Shown: positions 20,180-28,695 of the stretch, piece by piece
Numbering within the stretch: the stretch's first letter is position 1
Layout: each line of letters begins with the position of its first letter
Assembly: GCA_035652435.1 (NCBI GenBank)
Contig: DASRDU010000081.1
Location: 47,176-111,175, forward strand
Source: DASRDU01 sp035652435
Lineage (GTDB): Bacteria > Acidobacteriota > Blastocatellia > RBC074
Reading direction: 5' to 3'
Length of the DNA: 64,000 nucleotides
Position numbers and translations under genes: made by a program
Notes under the pieces: generated by a model
What the model saw: the letters and a program-made list of their open reading frames with translations, nothing else
Databases searched by the model: none
What the model was told of the DNA's origin: nothing

Positions 20180-20995
20180 ATGCATGGATTCGGTCTGAAG
20201 GTTTGCTGCGCGCTGGCCGGCATGCTCGTGCTGGCGGGTTCAGTCTCAGCGGGCAGTCGCGAAACCGGCTTCCTGAACCGCGCCGTGACTGTCGGGAAGG
20301 AAACTTATCGCTATCAGGTCTACGTCCCGGCGGACTGGGACAGGAAACAGAAGTGGCCGGTGATCCTCTTCCTGCACGGCGCGGGCGAGCGCGGCGATGA
20401 CGGCCTGCAGCAGACCGACATCGGCATCGGCACGGCGATTCGCAAATACCAGAATCGCTTCCCGGCCGTCATCGTCATGCCGCAGTGCCGCAAGGATGTC
20501 TGGTGGCTCGACCCGAAGATGGAGGAGATGGCGATGAGAACGCTCGAGCTGAGCGTGAAGGAATTCAACGGCGACCCGCAGCGGCTCTACCTGACCGGGC
20601 TTTCGATGGGCGGTTATGGCACCTGGGCCGTCGCCCGCAACCATCCCGGAAAATTCGCCGCGTACGCTGTGATCTGCGGCGGGGTGAGGATCCCCGACCG
20701 GCTGCGCAGTTCGGCGAGCGGCGCGGCATTGCCCGACGAAGGGATTGACCTGTACGCGCTGACCGCGCAGAAGGTCGGCCGCACGCCGGTCTGGATTTTC
20801 CACGGCGACGCCGACCCGGTCGTGCCGGTCGAAGGCTCGCGGAAGATGAATGAGGCGCTAAAGGCCGTGGGCGGCGACGTGAGATACACCGAATACCCAG
20901 GCGTCAAACATGACTCGTGGGTGAAGGCCTATGCCGAGCCCGAGCTGATGAAGTGGCTGCTCGCGCAGAAGCTCGATGCCGCGAAAAAGAGGTAG
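20180..20995 (+). CDS. Secreted alpha/beta-hydrolase esterase
   Basis: From the Met at 20180 (GGAG six bases upstream; another Met at 20174 is too close to that site) the 271-residue protein has a signal peptide (MHGFGLKVCCALAGMLVLAG) and a PHB-depolymerase/feruloyl-esterase-like fold. Motifs: oxyanion FLHGAGERGDDG, nucleophile GLSMGGYGTW, acid HGDADPVVP, base GVKHDSW. These are the parts of a Ser-Asp-His triad. It probably splits esters of carbohydrates or polyesters outside the cytoplasm. It opens a tight run with the acetyltransferase (3 bases apart) and the EamA protein. Confidence 0.88.
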   Translation: MHGFGLKVCCALAGMLVLAGSVSAGSRETGFLNRAVTVGKETYRYQVYVPADWDRKQKWPVILFLHGAGERGDDGLQQTDIGIGTAIRKYQNRFPAVIVMPQCRKDVWWLDPKMEEMAMRTLELSVKEFNGDPQRLYLTGLSMGGYGTWAVARNHPGKFAAYAVICGGVRIPDRLRSSASGAALPDEGIDLYALTAQKVGRTPVWIFHGDADPVVPVEGSRKMNEALKAVGGDVRYTEYPGVKHDSWVKAYAEPELMKWLLAQKLDAAKKR

Positions 20996-20998
20996 CCG

Positions 20999-21535
20999 AT
21001 GACGCCAATGACCAGCAAAGTGATTCCGACGATCCGCCGCGCCACGGTGGCCGACGCGGCGATGCTCACTCGACTCGGCGAGCGGACGTTCCTTGGCGCC
21101 TTCACGGGCATCTGCTCGCCGGAAGACATGCAGCTTTATCTGGACTCGGCCTTCACCGTCGCGCAACTGGCGCGCGAACTCGCCGACCCGCGCGCCGTCT
21201 TTCTCGTCGCCGAAATTGAGAGTGAGCCGGCGGGCTATGCGAAGCTGATGGCGGGCAGCGCGCCGGAGTGTGTGACGGGCGCCGACCCGATTGAACTGGA
21301 GCGGTTGTACGCGGACCAGAAATGGCTCGGCCACGGCGTCGGCCCGGCTCTGATGCAGGCGTGTCTGGACTGCGCCAGTCAGGCCGGGCATCGCTCGATG
21401 TTCCTGGGCGTCTGGGAAAACAACTTCCGCGCGCAGGCTTTCTACCGCAAGTGGGGATTCGCGAAGGTCGGCGACCACATTTTTATGATGGGCGCCGACG
21501 CGCAGACGGACTGGTGGATGGAGCGGACACTATGA
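20999..21535 (+). CDS. GNAT-family N-acetyltransferase
   Basis: The 178-residue product has the GNAT pattern: an N-terminal TIRRATVADAAML strand-helix, the acceptor strand with VFLVAEIESEPAGYAKL, the acetyl-CoA loop ADQKWLGHGVGPALM (degenerate R/Q-x-x-G-x-G/A), and the C-terminal WENNFRAQAFYRKWGF helix. Such enzymes acetylate amines of small molecules or proteins; the substrate is unknown. Its TGA stop overlaps the ATG of the next gene, so the two are translationally coupled. Confidence 0.92.
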   Translation: MTPMTSKVIPTIRRATVADAAMLTRLGERTFLGAFTGICSPEDMQLYLDSAFTVAQLARELADPRAVFLVAEIESEPAGYAKLMAGSAPECVTGADPIELERLYADQKWLGHGVGPALMQACLDCASQAGHRSMFLGVWENNFRAQAFYRKWGFAKVGDHIFMMGADAQTDWWMERTL

Positions 21536-21960
21536 ACAATTCTCTCTGGCCCCTCCTGCTGACCATCGGCGGCGGAGTGATCTATCACCTCTCGTCAAAA
21601 TCCGTCCCGAAGACGCTCGACCCGCTGCTCGCGATCATCGCCGCTTACCTGACGGCCCTCGTCGCCTGCCTCTCGGCACTGCTCCTTTTCCCGGTCAGGG
21701 ATTCCGTCGCGGATTCGGTGAGAGGGATCAACTGGGCCGTGCCGGGCATCGGCATCGGCGCGGCGGCGATTGAGTTCGGCTTCCTGCTCTCTTACCGCGC
21801 GGGCTGGCAGCTCAACGTGACTTCGATCATCGTCACCGTCGCGGTCGCCGTGGTGCTGATCCCGGTCGGCTTCGCTTTTCTCAAAGAGCGATTGTCAGGG
21901 TGGAATGTGCTGGGGATTGTTTTCTGCCTGGTGGGACTGGTGTTGATTTCAAGAAGGTAA
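21532..21960 (+). CDS. Half-size EamA/DMT-like membrane protein
   Basis: The ATG at 21532 overlaps the TGA of the acetyltransferase (ATGA). The 142-residue product has about four or five transmembrane helices and ends in the EamA-like FLKERLSGWNVLGIVFCLVGLVLISRR-type helix. Full EamA transporters have ten helices in two repeats; this protein has one repeat and would need to dimerise, as small multidrug resistance proteins do. It may export the acetylated product of the coupled gene, which is inference. Its end overlaps the convergent KAP-TIR gene by 12 bases. Confidence 0.82.
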   Translation: MNNSLWPLLLTIGGGVIYHLSSKSVPKTLDPLLAIIAAYLTALVACLSALLLFPVRDSVADSVRGINWAVPGIGIGAAAIEFGFLLSYRAGWQLNVTSIIVTVAVAVVLIPVGFAFLKERLSGWNVLGIVFCLVGLVLISRR

Positions 21961-24546
21961 CTGCGCCGACTCTGCCCTGCTGGTTTGTCGCGGCGGACGT
22001 TTCCCGGTGATCCTTTCTGCGAGCAGGTCGAGGGCCAGAGGGTCATCAATGCCTCTGGGGAAACGGAGGGGTCGTAATTCCTCAAGAAATTTCAAGGCTT
22101 CAGGAAGCTGCCTGACTCCCGGCAAAAGGACAGGAATCACTTTGTCTCCTTTGAGGCTCACAACGTAGTTAATGTCTTCGGATGCCGAGGCGGTGACTTC
22201 GCGCTGACCGATAAAAACAGCGACATGGCTGCTCTTTGCAATTCCTTCATGATTTTTATCCCTCCATCTTTCCCCGAGGCGGAGTAGTTCTGTGTCAAAC
22301 CAGACCTTGACGCTGCGAAGCCTTAATTGATCGGCCACCAATTCGATCTGCTTTAAGTCCGTCAGGTCGTAGTGCAGAAAAACATCAGCCTCATTTACGG
22401 TCACGCGGTCTTCGGCTGGAGGAGTACCTGCCACTGACCGCAGGCTGTCCGCTGGATTCTCAGCAGGTTGATCCCCATTTTCAGCTTTGTCAGATTTTTC
22501 AGATTGCCGGGCTGACAGTGTAGTCGCCGCATCAGGCTCGGTCGTTATTGCCACCGTTCGTGGAACCGGAGGAGACACTTGGAGCAGGCGGCGAATATTC
22601 AATCCGGTCAGATCGTACCTGTCCGCGTCTTCAGAACGCGTCCCGGGACTGACCGCGGTGCTTTCAATAAAGAGCCCTTTACCGAACAGGCGCATCAGGC
22701 CCTGACGTTCGCTCCATCGTTTTGCCAGCGGACCGGGGCTGGGCAGCCCGTCGGCTTTGGGAAAGGTCAACTGATTTCGATACCAGATTGTCGCATAGCT
22801 CTGAAGCTCATTCAGCATTGCCGGATTCTCGTCCAAGTCATCCAGCAGCAACGGCCATCGCAGACTGATGGCCACGAATTTACTCAGCTTCTCCAGCGTC
22901 AGCCGTTGTCCCAGCGGTTCATCGCCGATGATGTCGAACAAACCGGTTTCATTCGCAATCAGGGTGCGCAATCGGAACAGGTTGATGAATTGTTTGATGC
23001 GGCGCGGATTGTTATCCAGCGCGGGCGCGATCATCAGCGCGATGTTGCGAACACGATCCGAGTCCTTGCTGACGGTCAGCCTGATCGTTTCTCGTCGCTG
23101 GCGCTGCGCCTCGGTCAGTTGATTCGCCGCCGGCGTTTGTGCCGCTGGCAGATTCGCTGACGGTGGCACAGCGACCGGCGTTGGCGCTGCTTCTGTTCCT
23201 GTCGCGGGCTGACGACTGACCGGGGTTGGCGCTGGCTTCTGTCTCGGACCCATGCGGGCAATGCGTTGCCACGATCTGACAATCCAGCCATCAACTTTGG
23301 CGGCCTGGGCCGCAGGCTGGTTGATCCGGTCGAGGAATACTCCCAGATCGAGATTGTCCGGATACGGCATCAGGAAGGGAAGCTGAATGAATTTCTCGAT
23401 GAAGGTGTAGCCGTATTCCAGCCCCTTCGTCGGATCGGCGGCGGGCTTGTCGCCGTTCGGATTCGTGACGGGCGCGGGCGCGAGGTAGGGCAACAGCTTT
23501 TCGTATTTCACGGCGAGGCCTGCGGCGACCTTTTCCCGATCGAGGCCGACGATGAAGATCAGTTGCGGTGAACCGGCAATCATCAGGTTGAGCGCCTGCA
23601 TCAGGTCGGCGGCCTTCGGCACTTCGCAGCGGTCAAGATCGTCAATGAACACATAGACCTTGTTGCTGCCGGCGTAAGTCTGCACAATCCGGCTGAAGTC
23701 CTGATGAAACTGCTCGATAAAGGCGACGCGGCCCTGGTAATTCGGCGCGTTGAGGTGTTGCGAGAGATTGATCGCCAGCGGGTTGCCGAAGACGCTTTTG
23801 AGTCTGGACAGGAAATAGACTGCGAAGATGGTATAAGCCGTGATCCCGCCGGTTGTCAGCAGGACTTTGATGATCTCCTGTGGCCCTTTCTCCGCAACCA
23901 GAGTCTCCGCGAATGAGTGCTGGCTGCGAAAAACCTTCAGGGTGGCGAAAGTGATAAAGACGAAGACGGCCAGCGTCGCTGCTGACTGTAAAAGATCAAA
24001 CCAGCCATCCTGCCATTTGAAGCGCAGCAGCCAGAGCTTAAGCCACGCCCACACGCGCCGCCGCCACGGCAACTGCCCCGACAGCTTGCGGATGAATTCG
24101 AGTGCGAAGGCTGCCCACAAAGCGTCTTCCTTGTCGTGCCACCACGCGTTGAATTGCACCGTCAGGATTCGCCCGTCGGGCGCTGATGTCTCCCGGCTGC
24201 GCAATTCCTTTTCGAGTTGCAGCATGAAGGATGACTTGCCGCTGCCCCATGCGCCTTCGATGGAAAGCGTCAGCGGAGGTTGCGTGAGCGGGTTGGTCAG
24301 GAAAGCCGCCATTGCCCGGACATAAGGGCCGAAACCGAGCAGGTCTTCAGCCGTGGGTTGATCGCCTGTGTGGGAGTCCAGAATGGATTCATCTAGGGGC
24401 TGATCCGCAGTCAGTTTTGCCGACTGGGCAGGACTTCCTGTGTCCGCAGTGGAGCTGGTTCCGTCAGAGGATGACTGACCTGTAGAGGCTGATCCCGACG
24501 GATCAGAAGACTCTCCTGACAGAGGTTCTTCCTCTTCTTCTTCCAT
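21949..24546 (-). CDS. KAP-family P-loop NTPase fused to a C-terminal TIR domain
   Basis: The 865-residue protein has four parts. Residues 1-75 are acidic and Ser-rich, probably disordered. The KAP NTPase spans about 70-640: Walker A GAWGSGKSS (98-106), two inserted membrane helices (about 185-205 and 229-249), and the KAP hallmark Walker B FIDDLDRCE (300-308). A Pro/Ala-rich linker sits near 440-490 inside it. Residues about 719-842 resemble a TIR domain: ADVFLHYD, VKVWFDTELLRLGERW, SSHVAVFIGQ, and VIPVLLPG; Glu790 in SASEDI is a candidate catalytic glutamate by position. KAP proteins and TIR NADases both occur in anti-phage defence (PifA is a KAP protein). It is a lone gene without an obvious partner. 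Defence is inferred. Confidence 0.85.
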   Translation of the reverse strand: MEEEEEEPLSGESSDPSGSASTGQSSSDGTSSTADTGSPAQSAKLTADQPLDESILDSHTGDQPTAEDLLGFGPYVRAMAAFLTNPLTQPPLTLSIEGAWGSGKSSFMLQLEKELRSRETSAPDGRILTVQFNAWWHDKEDALWAAFALEFIRKLSGQLPWRRRVWAWLKLWLLRFKWQDGWFDLLQSAATLAVFVFITFATLKVFRSQHSFAETLVAEKGPQEIIKVLLTTGGITAYTIFAVYFLSRLKSVFGNPLAINLSQHLNAPNYQGRVAFIEQFHQDFSRIVQTYAGSNKVYVFIDDLDRCEVPKAADLMQALNLMIAGSPQLIFIVGLDREKVAAGLAVKYEKLLPYLAPAPVTNPNGDKPAADPTKGLEYGYTFIEKFIQLPFLMPYPDNLDLGVFLDRINQPAAQAAKVDGWIVRSWQRIARMGPRQKPAPTPVSRQPATGTEAAPTPVAVPPSANLPAAQTPAANQLTEAQRQRRETIRLTVSKDSDRVRNIALMIAPALDNNPRRIKQFINLFRLRTLIANETGLFDIIGDEPLGQRLTLEKLSKFVAISLRWPLLLDDLDENPAMLNELQSYATIWYRNQLTFPKADGLPSPGPLAKRWSERQGLMRLFGKGLFIESTAVSPGTRSEDADRYDLTGLNIRRLLQVSPPVPRTVAITTEPDAATTLSARQSEKSDKAENGDQPAENPADSLRSVAGTPPAEDRVTVNEADVFLHYDLTDLKQIELVADQLRLRSVKVWFDTELLRLGERWRDKNHEGIAKSSHVAVFIGQREVTASASEDINYVVSLKGDKVIPVLLPGVRQLPEALKFLEELRPLRFPRGIDDPLALDLLAERITGKRPPRQTSRAESAQLPS

Positions 24547-24697
24547 GACTTGTTCTCCGAACTCTGCGCGTGGAACTCAATCTGCCGCGAATCTTAGCAG
24601 ATCACCTGCTTCAGGATAAGCCTTCCTGAATCCATCGCGTTGCCCGGTTCGTAACGATCACTGTAACAACCGTTCACTGTCCGTCAGGAGGATGCGC

Positions 24698-25432
24698 ATG
24701 AATACCCAATCATCACAGGCCAGGACACAATCCACGGTCACAGTCAGTCCGTCAGACAAGACTGCCGGGTCAAAGGGCAGACTCAGAAAAATCCTGCTCC
24801 CGGTGATTGTCCTGATCATAGCCATTTCCGCCTGGGCCGCATATGACCTGTTCGGCCCGCGCTCGACGAGCCTGCGACAGTTCGACCCGAACGAGGTCGC
24901 GCGGCTCGAAACGGCGATGTGGCGGTCGTATTACGACAAGCAGCGCCTCCTGCTCTTCCGCCAGCTCGCCGAGCTGATGCGCACGCAATACCGCCTGCCC
25001 TGGTTCAGGTCGAACGCCGTCGCGTATCAGGCCGCGAAGGCCGCGTTCGTTTTCAAGGACGGGCACGGGCGCGGCGATTACGAAAAGGCGCTGCCCGGTC
25101 TGGTGAAGTTTTATGGCGCAATCCACCGGGTCGGCGACGTGAATTTCGACGTTGACCGGGCGGCAAAGCTGGAGCTGGAGTGGTGGATCATTCACCGCGA
25201 GCGCAAAAGACATCCGCGCGAAGACCTCGACCGCGCACTCGCCGAACTGCCCGCGGAGATTTATCGCATCCCCGCAGGCCGCCTGATGGAACACGCCAGA
25301 TTGCGGGCCGAAGCGATGCTGATCCGTGATGACAAGGCCGAGGCCGGCGGCGTTACTGAAGCAGACTGGAAGAGGATTGACGAACTGCTCCACGCCTCGT
25401 GGCAGTCGCTGTGGAAAGCAGTGAACTCGTGA
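24698..25432 (+). CDS. Single-pass membrane protein of unknown function
   Basis: The Met at 24698 has AGGAGG six bases upstream; the in-frame Met at 24692 directly abuts it and is rejected. The product of 244 residues has a Ser/Thr/Gln-rich cytoplasmic tail, one anchor (ILLPVIVLIIAISAWAAYDL), and a helical domain rich in Trp, Arg and Glu (RLETAMWRSYYDKQRLLLFR, LELEWWIIHRERKRHPREDL). It lacks cysteine. I recall similar proteins in Acidobacteria but no function. It is divergent from the KAP-TIR gene, with 151 bases between the starts. Confidence 0.7.
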   Translation: MNTQSSQARTQSTVTVSPSDKTAGSKGRLRKILLPVIVLIIAISAWAAYDLFGPRSTSLRQFDPNEVARLETAMWRSYYDKQRLLLFRQLAELMRTQYRLPWFRSNAVAYQAAKAAFVFKDGHGRGDYEKALPGLVKFYGAIHRVGDVNFDVDRAAKLELEWWIIHRERKRHPREDLDRALAELPAEIYRIPAGRLMEHARLRAEAMLIRDDKAEAGGVTEADWKRIDELLHASWQSLWKAVNS

Positions 25433-25450
25433 TCAGGAAAATAGAACACG

Positions 25451-25514
25451 GATCGGACGGATGCAACCGATCAGTATGGATTGGCCCGTAAGAATCCGCC
25501 GCATCCGTCCGATC
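25451..25514. repeat. Inverted repeat between convergent genes
   Basis: Arms 25451-25464 and 25501-25514 (core ATCGGACGGATGC) are exact inverted copies. The surrounding words GAACACGGATC recur at 61601. It is a dispersed-type intergenic repeat and may also serve as a terminator for both flanking genes. Confidence 0.55.
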
Positions 25515-25532
25515 AGTATTCCATTTCATTTT

Positions 25533-27407
25533 TTACTTTGCCGCGACCGTGGGCGTCGGTGATGGCACAGGTGCCGGCGGGGGCAACGGCTTACTCTCGC
25601 TCACCCCATTGCCTTCCTTCACGACATACAGCTGGTTCGCCGCGAGGTCGTTCAGTTTGTCCACCTTCCCGCTCGGCCATTCGATCTCAACCCGCGCGAC
25701 TTTATCGCTGTGGTTCAACCCGAAAGTCAGCGGCAGTTCGCTCTGCGAGCAGTAACTGGAGCCGCTATGAACCACCTGCCACTGCTTCGACCCGTCGGGC
25801 AGGAAGACCGTGATCTTCGCGCCGATGCCGTCGCGGTTCGATTTGTCGCCGACGGCTTTGAACCTGACGAAGCGCGCCTGATTGCCGTTATCGTTGCGCA
25901 GCAGGTAAGCCGGGCCGCCGTTGGTCGTGACCAGAATGTCCAGGTCGCCGTCGTTGTCGAAATCGCCGTAAGCCGCGCCGCGGGCCACAATCGGTTTCTG
26001 GAAAGGCTTGCCGGCTTTGGCCGTCACTTCGGTGAATTTGCGGCCGCCCTCGTTGCGGAAGAGCTGCGGCTTCATCGCGTAGGTGATCTTCGGCTGCACC
26101 TTGTTGATGTCATCGGCGACGTGGCCGTTGGCCATAAAGAAATCGGGCCGGCCGTCGAGGTTATAGTCGAAGAAGAACACCCCGAAAGTGAGCGAGAGCA
26201 TCGTCGCCTGGCCGACGCCGGATGACGGGGCCTCGTCGCTGAACAGACCCTTCCCCTGATTTCGGAAGACGGCCAGCATGTCGTTTGAGAAGTTGCCGAC
26301 GATGATGCTCGGATTCCCCGAGCCGTCATAATCGGCCACGTCAGTGCCCATCCCGCCGCGCGCCCTGCCGTCCTCGCTCACGGCGACGCCCGCGGCCAGA
26401 GCCGATTCGGTGAACGTGCCCTTGCCGCCGTTGTTGTGCCAGAGCTTGTTCGGCTGCGTGTCGTTGGCGACGAAAATATCGGGCCACCCGTCCTTGTCGT
26501 AATCAACTATCGCCACGCCGAGCGATTTGCCATTGGGATCGAGCAGCCCCGCCTTTTCAGTCACGTCCACGAACCTGCCGCCCGTGTTGTGATAGAGCCG
26601 CGAACTCTGGCCCGGGTATTTCTCCGGCGTGCAGTAGCTCTTGTTGACGTTGTCGAGCGCGCAGAAGACATCCTTTTCCGGCGACCATTCGACATAGTTG
26701 CACAGGAACAGGTCGAGCTTCCCGTCCTTGTCGTAATCAAAGAACGCCGCCGACGAGGAGAAATAACCCGGCGAGGTCAAGCCCACTTTCGCCGTCACGT
26801 CAGTGAATTTGCCGTTGCCGCCGTTGCGGAAGAGCCGACTCTGTCCGAGCGCTGTGACGAAGATGTCAACAAAGCCATCGTTGTCGTAATCGCCGACGGC
26901 CACGCCCTGCCCGTACATCGGTTTGGCGAGCCCTGCCGCCGCAGTGACATCGGTGAAAGTGCCGTTCTGGTTATTGTGATAGAGCGCCATCACCGAACTG
27001 GTCTTCTTCGGCGCGTCGGCGAAGCCGGTCGAGTTGATGAGCAGAATGTCCTGCCAGCCGTCGTTGTCATAATCCAGAAACGCGCAGCCCGACCCGTTCG
27101 TTTCCGGCAGGTACTTTTTGCCGAACGCGCCGTTGTTGTGTTTGAAGCGGATGCCCGCCTGAGCGGTGACATCGGTGAAAGTTACCTCGGCGAATTTCGC
27201 CGGGAGCGGCGGCAGCCCGGCGGATGCGACTGGTGATGGTGACGCCGAGGCTTCCGATGTCGGGGTTGCGGTTGCTGTCTCGGAAGGTGGCGCCGGCGTG
27301 GCACCGGCAGCCCCGGCAGTTGAAGGAGATTTGTTCTGGCATGCGGCAGCGCAGAATGCTGCCGCAGTTAGAAAGATAAGTGCGAAACGAAGTGTGACTG
27401 GTTTCAT
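25533..27407 (-). CDS. CRTAC1-type FG-GAP/ASPIC-UnbV lipoprotein 1
   Basis: The 624-residue product starts with a lipoprotein signal (AAAFCAAAC, Cys23 likely lipidated) and a Pro/Ala/Thr-rich spacer. Six to seven FG-GAP/VCBS repeats follow, each with Ca-binding loops such as DYDNDGWQD, DYDNDGFVD and DYDKDGKLD. The C-terminal ASPIC/UnbV domain is at about 530-600 (SNRDGIGAKITVFLPDG, PLTFGLNHSDKVARVEIEWP). It should form a beta-propeller at the cell surface or periplasm. It is last in the long leftward run, 21 bases after the ABC binding-protein gene, which suggests it acts with that importer. Confidence 0.9.
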   Translation of the reverse strand: MKPVTLRFALIFLTAAAFCAAACQNKSPSTAGAAGATPAPPSETATATPTSEASASPSPVASAGLPPLPAKFAEVTFTDVTAQAGIRFKHNNGAFGKKYLPETNGSGCAFLDYDNDGWQDILLINSTGFADAPKKTSSVMALYHNNQNGTFTDVTAAAGLAKPMYGQGVAVGDYDNDGFVDIFVTALGQSRLFRNGGNGKFTDVTAKVGLTSPGYFSSSAAFFDYDKDGKLDLFLCNYVEWSPEKDVFCALDNVNKSYCTPEKYPGQSSRLYHNTGGRFVDVTEKAGLLDPNGKSLGVAIVDYDKDGWPDIFVANDTQPNKLWHNNGGKGTFTESALAAGVAVSEDGRARGGMGTDVADYDGSGNPSIIVGNFSNDMLAVFRNQGKGLFSDEAPSSGVGQATMLSLTFGVFFFDYNLDGRPDFFMANGHVADDINKVQPKITYAMKPQLFRNEGGRKFTEVTAKAGKPFQKPIVARGAAYGDFDNDGDLDILVTTNGGPAYLLRNDNGNQARFVRFKAVGDKSNRDGIGAKITVFLPDGSKQWQVVHSGSSYCSQSELPLTFGLNHSDKVARVEIEWPSGKVDKLNDLAANQLYVVKEGNGVSESKPLPPPAPVPSPTPTVAAK

Positions 27408-27428
27408 AACTGGATTCAGGGTTGACGA

Positions 27429-28463
27429 TTATTGATTCAGAGAAATATTGGCTGGCTTGATGTCAGTCGGAATGAACCGCCGGTCAATCAGCTCTTTCAT
27501 GTCTATCGGCTTTTCCAGAATTCCTGCCTTCAGCGCCATGTCGTGAATCTGCTTCATCTCCTCATCGGTCGGGGTGAGCATGCGATAGCTCACACGATCC
27601 GGCGGCTGGGTCAGCACGTAGCGCACGACCTTTTCGTCCTGCCGGAAATACGGCGAGACGACTTTGGCGGCGTCGAGGCGGTGCGTTTCCGCCCACTCGC
27701 CGCTTTCGGCGATGCCGCGCACGAGGTCGCGCACCACTTCGGGGCGCTCCCTGATCAGCTTCTCGGTCGCCACCAGCACGCACGAAATGAAGTGCGGCCA
27801 GATGTCCTTGGCGTGATAAAGCACGCGGCCCGTGCCGTCGAGTTCGGCTTTGGCCGCGTGCGGCTCGCCGATGAAGTAAGCGTCAATCGCTTTCGCCGCG
27901 AGCGCGCCGGGCATGTCGGGCGGCGGCAGTTCGACGAAACGGATTTCGTCGGGTTTGACGCCCTGGTCTTCCATCAGCTTGTGGATGACCAGATTCTGGT
28001 TGCTGTACTTGCTCGGGATGGCGAACGTTTTGCCGCGAAGGTCGCGCAGGTCTTTGGCCGGGAGATCCTTGCGTACGATGACCGTCGAGCCGTCGCGGTG
28101 CCCGAGGTAGAGGATTTTGATCGGCACGCCCTGCTCGCGCAGCTTCATCGCCAGCGGCGCGATCATAAAGGTCGCCTCCAGCCGCCCGCTTTTGATTGAT
28201 TCGACCACCGTCGGGAAGTCCGTGAATCGCTGCGACTCGAACCGAGTCGCCGTGCTGGTGCGGGTTGCGTAATCCGTCACCGGGCACGTCAGATGTCAGG
28301 TGACGGGCAGGAACCCGACGTTCAATCGTTCGCGCGCTTCCTCAGTCGTGGTTGATGTCCGATGTGAGCCGCCGCGCTGCCACGGCTTGAAGCGCAGCAG
28401 CCCAAGTATGGCAATGACCGCAACCACTCCGATGATCCAGCGCGCGGCTGAAGAACGAAACAT
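27429..28463 (-). CDS. ABC importer substrate-binding protein with in-frame TGA at a Cys position (putative selenoprotein)
   Basis: The reading frame from ATG 28463 (GAGGAG at good distance) to TAA at 27429 is continuous except for one TGA at 28296-28298, codon 56. Read through, it gives 344 residues: a membrane anchor at about 8-23, then LNVGFLPVT-U-HLTCPVTDYATRT, then an NMT1/SsuA-type binding fold (DFPTVVESIKSGRLEATFMI, PAKDLRDLRGKTFAIPS, SGEWAETHRLDAAK). In this family I expect Cys at the TGA (LPVTCHLTCPVTD). No frameshift is present, and sequence on both sides is well kept, which argues against decay. The partner ATPase and permease lie upstream. A nonsense mutation or sequencing error remains possible. 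Related binding proteins carry nitrate, sulfonates or similar ligands; the ligand here is unknown. Confidence 0.8.
28257..28281 (-). promoter_or_regulatory. Weak SECIS-like hairpin after the TGA of the binding-protein gene
   Basis: Fourteen bases after the TGA, GGUG-A-CGG pairs with CCG-CACC: seven base pairs with one bulged A and a ten-base loop. The distance fits bacterial SECIS elements, but the loop starts with A rather than G. It is the weakest of the four candidates here. Confidence 0.35.
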
Positions 28464-28483
28464 GAGTTTTCTCCTCAGGAAAT

Positions 28484-28560
28484 GGACATGATTAACAAGA
28501 TTGACACGATAGATCGTTGCCCTCAATCCTGTTCATCTTGTCAATCCTGTCCGGGTTCAT
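28484..28560. repeat. Degenerate inverted repeat upstream of the binding-protein gene
   Basis: Words of the type ACAGGATTGACAAGAT and their reverse complement flank an 18-base core. Such text recurs between genes in many bacterial genomes. It separates the tRNA-like gene from the binding-protein gene. Confidence 0.5.
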
Positions 28561-28568
28561 TGTCCCGG

Positions 28569-28666
28569 CAAGGCCGGGTTCGGAGTCGAACCGAAAAGAA
28601 TGCCTGTGACGGCACCCTCAACGAGTTTGCAGCCCGCGGGAAGCACCGGCTCCCTGTACCGGCCCC
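28569..28666 (-). tRNA. tRNASec-like RNA gene with anticodon GCA
   Basis: The 98-base segment folds as a selC-type tRNA. Acceptor: GGGGCCGG (28666-28659) pairs with CCGGCCTT (28577-28570), eight pairs with two terminal G-U. D arm: GGGAGC, loop CGGT, GCTTCC, a six-pair stem with a four-base loop, the mark of tRNASec. Anticodon arm: GCGGG, loop CTGCAAA, CTCGT, giving anticodon GCA. Variable arm: GAGGGTGCC with GGCATTCTT, nine pairs. T arm: TTCGG, TTCGACT, CCGAA. One C (28578) bulges between T and acceptor stems, and four instead of two bases join acceptor and D stems. The discriminator is probably G, with CC but no full CCA. Real tRNASec has anticodon TCA. It may be a Sec or Cys tRNA variant, a regulatory RNA, or a decayed copy. 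Confidence 0.68.
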
Positions 28667-28695
28667 GAAAATCCGCGCCGCTCCTTCTGAGTATC

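Noticed and set aside
28282..28308. CCGTCACC/GGTGACGG hairpin around the TGA of the binding-protein gene as the SECIS
   Set aside because: It begins upstream of the TGA and has the TGA in its loop, whereas bacterial SECIS stems lie downstream. The weaker downstream hairpin is listed instead.
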